In this document: positions 6,931-11,221 of the stretch, in pieces
Numbering within the stretch: the first letter of the stretch is position 1
Layout of the letters: each line of letters opens with the position of its first letter
NCBI GenBank assembly: GCA_947446335.1
Contig: CANFGA010000055.1
Coordinates: 1 to 11,221, forward strand
From: Oxalobacteraceae bacterium
GTDB lineage: Bacteria; Pseudomonadota; Gammaproteobacteria; Burkholderiales; Burkholderiaceae_D
Direction of reading: 5' to 3'
Length of the DNA: 11,221 nt
Notes under the pieces: model-generated
What the model was told of the DNA's origin: nothing
Seen by the model: the letters and a program-made list of their open reading frames with translations, nothing else
Database searches by the model: none
Program-made: the position numbers and the translations under genes

Positions 6931-7236
6931 CTATCGTTTTCGAGATTGCAGCAAGTCTCTGGTACTTTCCAGCAAGCCATCCGCTACTTTTTCTGAATTG
7001 ACTTGAAACTGGCCATCGGCGATCGCGACCTTGATGCGATCAACTTTTTTGGTGTCGAATGCGACGCTGGTGCCCGCTGCATTGGCGGCGAGGGCCTGGG
7101 CTTGCGGCGACAGGCGCACGCTTTCGGAAGCGCTGGAGGCGCCCGGGTTGGCAGCGGTTTTGTCTGTCCCGCGGGCATTGGGCGCCGGCGCCGTGGGCAA
7201 GCTGGTGGCGCCCTTGAGGGTATCGCTGATTTTCAC
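6931..7236 (-). CDS. flgM: FlgM, anti-sigma-28 factor
   Basis: FlgM binds FliA and blocks late flagellar transcription until it is exported through the finished hook. The 101-residue protein begins at GTG with VKISDTLKG, the usual FlgM opening, preceded by GAGGA (7248-7244) at 7 bases. The N-terminal half is unstructured and low in hydrophobics, as expected for an export substrate. The C-terminal FliA-binding part is clear (VRLSPQAQAL, then FDTKKVDRIKVAIADGQFQVNSEKVADGLLES). The longer open frame upstream runs through the promoter and back into flgA, so it is not coding. A perfect FliA promoter precedes the gene, giving a late-stage supply of FlgM in addition to any read-through from flgA. 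Confidence 0.95.
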   Translation of the reverse strand: MKISDTLKGATSLPTAPAPNARGTDKTAANPGASSASESVRLSPQAQALAANAAGTSVAFDTKKVDRIKVAIADGQFQVNSEKVADGLLESTRDLLQSRKR

Positions 7237-7256
7237 TGCATCATCCTCATTTGGTT

Positions 7257-7269
7257 GGAGCGTCGCTCC
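7257..7269 (-). other. Small hairpin in the flgM 5' leader
   Basis: GGAGC and GCTCC flank a three-base loop, a 5-bp G+C-rich stem within the predicted flgM leader. It lies between the sigma-28 promoter and the GAGGA ribosome binding site. It has no T tract. It could affect initiation or message stability, but it may be chance. Confidence 0.35.
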
Positions 7270-7292
7270 GGTCGGTCTATGGGTATGAGTAA

Positions 7293-7319
7293 TTATCGGC
7301 ATCGCTGCGGCAAACTTTA
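7293..7319 (-). promoter_or_regulatory. Sigma-28 (FliA) promoter of flgMN
   Basis: Reading leftward, TAAAGTTT (7319-7312), an 11-base spacer (7311-7301) and GCCGATAA (7300-7293) match the enterobacterial FliA consensus at every one of its 16 defined bases with the exact spacing. It starts 18 bases after the flgA stop codon and about 57 bases before the flgM GTG, so transcription should begin near 7286. It implies a late promoter for flgM and flgN, active once FliA is freed. Confidence 0.93.
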
Positions 7320-7337
7320 GCGCATCTGGCGATCTGG

Positions 7338-8033
7338 TCAGAATGTCACTTCGACCAGTGCGCCAGCCCTTGCAATCCCGCTGATCTGTTGTCCGCTCGT
7401 CGTCCTCACTTGCACCACCTGGCCTTCGCCGGCATTGCCTATCGCTCTGCCCTCGGCCGAGACGCTGAAGCCGGCACCGCTGGAAATGAGGCGCACCATT
7501 TGCCCCTGCAGCACGACCGGCTTGCTGCGCAGCGTATCGAGGCGCAAGGGTGTGCCTGACGGTAATGAAACATTGGTCATGCGCCCGATCACTTGCGCCA
7601 TGTCGGTCGCAATGCCTGGCGGCAGCGTCGTCAGATCGCCTTGCATCGTCATCAATTGGCGTTGTTCTATCGCCTGACCCTGTGCCAGTGGCACTGCACT
7701 GGCGATGTAATCGGCCACCACGCTGACATTGGCCTGGACATAGAGCGTCCATGGGGCCGGCGCCGAGCAGCGCACGCCGACCGTGGTCTTGCCCCAGGCC
7801 CGGCTGCCTGCTGCCAGAAACGGCTGCAGTGCAGGGCATGAGGTCAGATTCAGGCGCGCATCGATGGCGCCGACCGTGACGCTGATCTGGCCCGGCAAGC
7901 CGGCGCTTTGCGTTTCCAGGAATTGCTGGACGCTCATTCGCAGCGCGGCCGGATTCTGGCGCGCCGGTGTCTGGGCCAGGGCGGTGTGCGACAGCAGCAG
8001 GAATGCGAGGAAAAACTTGTGCGGCAATGGCAT
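7338..8033 (-). CDS. flgA: FlgA, P-ring assembly chaperone
   Basis: FlgA is a periplasmic chaperone that helps FlgI form the P ring. From the ATG at 8033 the protein is 231 residues, with a Sec signal peptide (MPLPHKFFLAFLLLSHTALA, probable cut after residue 20) and a mature chain with two cysteines (LTSCPAL and VGVRCSA) that could pair. The C-terminal SAF/ChapFlgA domain is visible in AVPLAQGQAIEQRQLM and in GEGQVVQVRTTSGQQISGIARAGALVEV. The 8033 start is preferred because AAAGG lies 9 bases upstream; an in-frame ATG at 8060 has no ribosome binding site and would put a charged extension before the signal peptide. It is divergent from flgB and followed by flgM, whose own promoter sits in the gap. 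Confidence 0.94.
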   Translation of the reverse strand: MPLPHKFFLAFLLLSHTALAQTPARQNPAALRMSVQQFLETQSAGLPGQISVTVGAIDARLNLTSCPALQPFLAAGSRAWGKTTVGVRCSAPAPWTLYVQANVSVVADYIASAVPLAQGQAIEQRQLMTMQGDLTTLPPGIATDMAQVIGRMTNVSLPSGTPLRLDTLRSKPVVLQGQMVRLISSGAGFSVSAEGRAIGNAGEGQVVQVRTTSGQQISGIARAGALVEVTF

Positions 8034-8237
8034 GTGGGCGGACCTTTGGAAGATCACCATGATAGCCAGCCCGGTACAGGCGTCAAGCGTCGAATAGCGC
8101 CGCTAAGCGCAGTCTGCTCCGGCGATGGTCGGCCATTGCTGCCACGTATCATGCATTGTGTCCTGTGCCGATGGTGCGTGCGCACGGCATCAGCATCGGC
8201 ACAGGACCAATGGCACTCGACACTCAAGGAGCCTGAC
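8034..8237. promoter_or_regulatory. Divergent flgA / flgB control region
   Basis: This 204-base region separates the leftward flgA from the rightward flgB and must hold promoters for both if each is a separate operon. I find no sigma-28 match and no sigma-54 match: TGGCAC at 8211 lacks the GC element 10 bases on. A TATCAT (8147-8152) resembles a -10 box for flgB but has no good -35. Such divergent promoters are often activator-dependent (for example FlhDC), which would leave weak core boxes; that is inference. A strong dyad (8160-8207) and a small one (TAGCG/CGCTA, 8095-8105) are the main structures. Confidence 0.55.
8160..8207. repeat. Perfect 14-bp inverted repeat upstream of flgB
   Basis: GTCCTGTGCCGATG (8160-8173) is the exact reverse complement of CATCGGCACAGGAC (8194-8207), with a 20-base loop that itself contains GTGC/GCAC pairing. 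The right arm ends 18 bases before the flgB ribosome binding site. No T run follows on either strand, so it is not an ordinary terminator. It could be a regulator-binding dyad or an RNA hairpin in the flgB leader. Confidence 0.8.
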
Positions 8238-8675
8238 ATGATAGGTAAGCTCGACGATTACATGCGTTTCAACGAGGCTGCGCTGAGCCTGCGCTCGCAG
8301 CGCCAGGAATTGATCGCCTCCAACATTGCGAATGCCGATACCCCGAATTTCAAGGCGCGCGACATCGATTTCGCCACTGCACTCGCCGGCGCGCTCGGCC
8401 GTACCAGTGCCAGTACCGCCAGCACCTCGGCTGCGGTATTGAAGAACACCGCGCCAGCGCATCTGGCGGGCGCCGCGCCCGGTAGTTTGCCCAACATGTT
8501 GCCCGACGGGACGGCGTTGCTGTATCGGGTTCCGAGCCAGGGCGCGGTCGACGGCAACACGGTGGACATGGATGTCGAACGCAACCAGTTTGCCGACAAT
8601 GCGATTCGCTATGAGGCTGGCATCACGCTGATCAATGCGCAGATCAGGGGCATGATGGCAGCGATCCAGGGGTAG
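8238..8675 (+). CDS. flgB: FlgB, proximal rod protein
   Basis: FlgB forms part of the proximal rod next to the MS ring and is exported without a cleaved signal. The 145-residue protein has the rod/hook N-terminal motif SNIANADTPNFKARDIDF (28-45), a variable Ala/Thr/Ser-rich middle, and the C-terminal heptad-like region VDMDVERNQFADNAIRYEAGITLINAQIRGM that packs with other rod proteins. The start is supported by AAGGAG at 8226-8231, 6 bases before the ATG; the frame is open upstream but crosses the dyad and shows no homology. It leads the flgBCDE run and is divergent from flgA. Its length is within the family range. Confidence 0.96.
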   Translation: MIGKLDDYMRFNEAALSLRSQRQELIASNIANADTPNFKARDIDFATALAGALGRTSASTASTSAAVLKNTAPAHLAGAAPGSLPNMLPDGTALLYRVPSQGAVDGNTVDMDVERNQFADNAIRYEAGITLINAQIRGMMAAIQG

Positions 8676-8726
8676 TGGCTTTGATCAATGAGCCATCAGT
8701 TTTGAACCAGCAGTGGGGCAATTTGC

Positions 8727-9131
8727 ATGTCGCTATTTAACATATTTAACGTTTCCGGTTCCGCGATGAGTGCCCAGGCCCAGCGCCTGAATGCGGTCGC
8801 CAGCAATCTGGCCAATGCCGACAGCGCCACCAGTGCCAGCGGCCAGGCTTATCGCGCCAAGCAAGTGGTATTCGAGGCGGTGCCGGTCGATGGCGGTGCC
8901 ACCGGCGTCAAGGTGCGCGAGGTGATCGAAGATCCTTCACCACTGAAAATGGTCTACGACCCGAAGCACCCGATGGCTGATGAGAAGGGCTATGTCGCGA
9001 TGCCGAACGTGAACGTGGTCGATGAAATGGTCAACATGCTGTCCGCTTCGCGCTCTTATCAAACCAACGTCGATACCATGAATGCCGCCAAGACGCTGCT
9101 GCAAAAAACGCTGACATTGGGCCAGTCGTGA
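8727..9131 (+). CDS. flgC: FlgC, proximal rod protein
   Basis: FlgC is the second proximal rod component. The 134-residue protein opens MSLFNIFNVSGSAMSAQAQRLNAVASNLANADSA with the rod motif SNLANADS at 26-33. It ends with GYVAMPNVNVVDEMVNMLSASRSYQTNVDTMNAAKTLL, which is diagnostic of FlgC. The length is normal. It follows flgB by 51 bases, with only a weak GGGG (8715-8718) before the ATG. Its stop codon (9129-9131) sits inside a stem-loop. Confidence 0.97.
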   Translation: MSLFNIFNVSGSAMSAQAQRLNAVASNLANADSATSASGQAYRAKQVVFEAVPVDGGATGVKVREVIEDPSPLKMVYDPKHPMADEKGYVAMPNVNVVDEMVNMLSASRSYQTNVDTMNAAKTLLQKTLTLGQS

Positions 9132-9137
9132 CTGGCC
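9120..9137 (+). other. Stem-loop over the flgC stop codon
   Basis: GGCCAGTC (9120-9127) and GACTGGCC (9130-9137) are exact inverted arms; as RNA a 7-bp stem with a CGTG tetraloop is likely. The loop and first stem base contain the flgC TGA. No T run follows, so it is a poor terminator. It lies 22 bases before the flgD start and could affect message processing or the relative output of flgD. Confidence 0.5.
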
Positions 9138-9159
9138 AGATATTGACTGAAAGAACGAG

Positions 9160-9846
9160 ATGACAACGATACAATCTGGCGGCGGCAGCGCCATTTCGAA
9201 CGACTTGATGGCCACGATGAATGCCAAGAGCGCTGCTGCGACCAACGGCACGGTGGCCGCAGACGAAGACAAGTTCCTGAAATTGCTGGTCACCCAGTTG
9301 AAGAATCAGGATCCGCTCAATCCGCTCGACAACGCCCAGATCACCAGCCAGTTGGCGCAGTTGTCGACCGTCACCGGTGTCAACAAGCTCAACACCACGC
9401 TGGAGTCGCTCAAGAGCAGTTATCAGTCATCGGAAGCATTGCAGGCAGCCAACATGATCGGCCACGGCGTGCTCGCTGCCGGCAACACGATGACGCTCAC
9501 CGATGGCAAGGCCGTGCTCGGCGTCGAACTCGGATCCGCAGCTGACAGCGTGCAAATTGCCGTCACCAATGGCGCCGGCAAGGTCGTGCACACGATCGAT
9601 GTCGGCGCCGCTGCAGCCGGCACCATGCCTCTGGTCTGGGATGGCAAGGATGACGACGGCGTGTTGCTGGCCAATGGCAATTATTCCTATTCCGTGACCG
9701 CGAAGCAAGGCGGCAAGGCCTTGACCGATGCCTACAGCCTGGCGCTGGGCACCGTGGGCAGCGTGTCGACCAACGCACAGGGTGTGAAGCTCAACGTGAC
9801 GGGCTTGGGCGCCATCGCCATGAGCGATGTGAAGCAAATATTGTAA
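9160..9846 (+). CDS. flgD: FlgD, hook-cap scaffolding protein
   Basis: FlgD caps the growing hook and is needed for FlgE polymerisation; it is lost when the hook is complete. The 228-residue protein has a disordered Ser/Ala-rich N-terminus (1-34), the conserved region KFLKLLVTQLKNQDPLNPLD (38-57) and QITSQLAQLSTVTGVNKLN. The beta-rich C-terminal domain includes the FlgD Ig-like motif VWDGKDDDGVLLANGNYSYSV. The start has only a weak GAACGAG upstream. It is 28 bases after flgC and 62 before flgE, in the same direction. The length is normal. Confidence 0.97.
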   Translation: MTTIQSGGGSAISNDLMATMNAKSAAATNGTVAADEDKFLKLLVTQLKNQDPLNPLDNAQITSQLAQLSTVTGVNKLNTTLESLKSSYQSSEALQAANMIGHGVLAAGNTMTLTDGKAVLGVELGSAADSVQIAVTNGAGKVVHTIDVGAAAAGTMPLVWDGKDDDGVLLANGNYSYSVTAKQGGKALTDAYSLALGTVGSVSTNAQGVKLNVTGLGAIAMSDVKQIL

Positions 9847-9908
9847 TCGCAGCAGCGCCATCGGCCCGGGATAGTCGTGGCCATCGATCCATTTTCCAGG
9901 AGTAAATC

Positions 9909-11171
9909 ATGTCTTTCCAGCAGGGACTTAGCGGTCTGAACGGCGCAGCAAAATCGCTCGACGTGATCGGCAATAACATCGCCAACGCCAGCACGGTCGG
10001 CTTCAAGGGCTCGCAAACCCAGTTCGCCGATATCTACGCCAGTTCGCTCAATGGCTTGAGCAACAATCAGCCCGGCATCGGCGTCAAGGTCGGGCAAATT
10101 GCGCAGCAATTTAGCCAAGGGAACATCGAATCGTCCTCCAATCCGCTCGACCTGGCGATCAACGGCGGCGGTTTCTTTCGCACCGAGGCCGGTGGCGAGA
10201 TCCAGTATTCGCGCAACGGCCAGTTCGGCTTGGACAAGGAAGGCTACATCACCAATGCGCAGGGCGCCAAGTTGACCGGTTACCAGGCCGATGCCTCGGG
10301 CCTGATCCTGGGCGGCACGCCGACGCCGCTGCGGATCGACAATTCCGACTTGAAGCCGGTTGCGACCTCGAGCATCGTCGCGATGCTCAACCTCGATTCG
10401 CGCGTCACGGCGCCGGATGCGACCGCTCATCCGTTCAGCATCAGCGACCCGCTCAGCTTCAACAATCAAACCTCGATCGATATCTACGACAGCCTGGGCA
10501 ACTCGCATGTGTTGTCGACCTTCTATGCCAAGCAGACGCCCGATACTGTAAATGCAACGACCGACTGGAGCGTGTACTCGGCAATCGACGGTGCGGTGGT
10601 GGGCGGCGCTGCTCCGGCAACTCCGACCGGCACCTTGACGTTCAACCAGAACGGTACTCTCACTGCCACTGTCCCGGACCCTCTGGCTTATTCGGTGGCG
10701 ATTTTGCCGCCCAACGGCGCCTCTGCGTCACAAACGATCACGACCAATTTCACCGGCACCACCCAGTACGGGGCCAGCAACAGCGAAAAGGCTTCCAGCC
10801 AAAATGGTTACACGGCCGGCCAGTTGACGCGCTTCGGCGCCGGCCAGGATGGGATTTTGCTGGCGCAATACAGCAACGGTCAGTCGCACAATCTGGGCCA
10901 GATTGCGCTGGCCGACTTCGCCGATCCGAATGGCTTGACGCCGCTGGGCAACAACGCGTGGGCCGAAAGCTCGGTCTCGGGTGCGCCGCTGGTGGGTGCT
11001 CCCAGTTCCGGGCGCTTTGGCGTGCTGCAAGCGTCGTCGGTGGAAAGTTCGAACGTCGATTTGACGGCCGAACTGGTCAACATGATCACTGCGCAGCGCG
11101 TCTATCAAGCCAATGCCCAGACCATCAAGACCCAGGACTCGGTATTGCAAACGCTGGTCAACCTGCGCTAA
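9909..11171 (+). CDS. flgE: FlgE, flagellar hook protein
   Basis: FlgE polymerises into the hook, the flexible joint between rod and filament. The 420-residue protein starts MSFQQGLSGLNGAAKSLDVI with the conserved NNIANASTVGFKG (22-34). It contains NPLDLAINGGGFFR and the central FlgE domains (SIDIYDSLGNSHVLSTFY, GTLTFNQNGTLTA). The C-terminus has SSVESSNVDLTAELVNMITAQRVYQANAQTIKTQDSVLQTLVNLR, the heptad region shared by rod, hook and HAP proteins. AGGAG (9898-9902) lies 6 bases before the ATG. The length is typical. It continues the flgBCD operon. Confidence 0.98.
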   Translation: MSFQQGLSGLNGAAKSLDVIGNNIANASTVGFKGSQTQFADIYASSLNGLSNNQPGIGVKVGQIAQQFSQGNIESSSNPLDLAINGGGFFRTEAGGEIQYSRNGQFGLDKEGYITNAQGAKLTGYQADASGLILGGTPTPLRIDNSDLKPVATSSIVAMLNLDSRVTAPDATAHPFSISDPLSFNNQTSIDIYDSLGNSHVLSTFYAKQTPDTVNATTDWSVYSAIDGAVVGGAAPATPTGTLTFNQNGTLTATVPDPLAYSVAILPPNGASASQTITTNFTGTTQYGASNSEKASSQNGYTAGQLTRFGAGQDGILLAQYSNGQSHNLGQIALADFADPNGLTPLGNNAWAESSVSGAPLVGAPSSGRFGVLQASSVESSNVDLTAELVNMITAQRVYQANAQTIKTQDSVLQTLVNLR

Positions 11172-11210
11172 ACGACAAGCCCGGCGCGTTGTAGTGGCGT
11201 GCTGCATGGC

Positions 11211-11215
11211 AGGAG
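11211..11215 (+). promoter_or_regulatory. Ribosome binding site of the next gene (probably flgF)
   Basis: AGGAG occurs 40 bases after flgE, with no start codon in the six bases left before the window ends. Given the order flgB-flgC-flgD-flgE, the start of flgF just past the edge is the natural expectation; this is inference from gene order. Confidence 0.5.
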
Positions 11216-11221
11216 AAAAAG

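Noticed and set aside
7237..7839. In-frame upstream extension of flgM (302-codon ORF)
   Set aside because: It would run through the sigma-28 promoter and opposite reading of flgA; the FlgM family starts at VKISDTLK with a local ribosome site.
8211..8225. TGGCAC resembling a sigma-54 -24 box before flgB
   Set aside because: The matching GC of the -12 element is absent at the required spacing (bases there are TC).
10010..10034. GCCGATAT in flgE as a sigma-28 -10 element
   Set aside because: No TAAAGTTT-like box lies 11 bases upstream, and it is inside a conserved coding stretch. Similar GCCGAT hits in flgB and motD fail in the same way.
1..11221. CRISPR arrays, insertion sequences, tRNA or phage-like cargo
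   Set aside because: No regularly spaced repeats, transposase motifs, tRNA-like cloverleafs or foreign-looking genes were seen; every gene fits a flagellar locus.

Overview
This window is a core flagellar and motility locus, apparently complete except at its ends. FlhA runs in from the left edge and the ribosome binding site of the next rod/hook gene lies at the right edge. The base composition is moderately high in G+C. The gene order flhA-flhF-flhG-fliA-motC-motD, the minus-strand block flgA-flgM-flgN, and the rightward block flgB-flgC-flgD-flgE, with a MotC/MotD-type stator, point to a betaproteobacterium of the order Burkholderiales. An Oxalobacteraceae-like organism is my best guess. That placement is recalled from typical gene order and protein flavour, not from a search.

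Region 1 (1-6466, rightward) holds the export gate protein FlhA (N-terminus off-window), a 230-base leader with a possible 20-codon upstream ORF, and then a tightly packed run: FlhF (SRP-type GTPase setting flagellar position), FlhG/FleN (its MinD-like partner), FliA (sigma-28) and the MotC/MotD stator pair. Overlaps of 8 and 19 bases and gaps of 6 and 16 bases argue that flhF to motD is one operon. Region 2 (6456-8033, leftward) holds flgA (P-ring chaperone), flgM (anti-sigma-28) and flgN (hook-filament junction chaperone). A textbook-perfect FliA promoter sits between flgA and flgM. Region 3 (8034-8237) is the divergent control region of flgA and flgB and contains a perfect 14-bp inverted repeat. 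Region 4 (8238 to the end, rightward) holds the rod, hook-cap and hook genes flgB, flgC, flgD and flgE.

The genes work together as follows. FlhF and FlhG set where the flagellum forms and how many there are. FlhA with FlgA, FlgB, FlgC, FlgD and FlgE builds the basal body, rod and hook. FlgM holds FliA inactive until the hook is finished and FlgM is exported. Freed FliA then drives late promoters, including that of flgMN, and MotC/MotD supplies torque.

The gene content is ordinary and I see no undescribed system. The best leads are an FlhG whose ATPase motifs look degraded while its FlhF-activating motif is intact, the small ORF coupled to flhF, and the unexplained dyad in front of flgB. I see no mobile elements, tRNA or rRNA genes, or CRISPR arrays.
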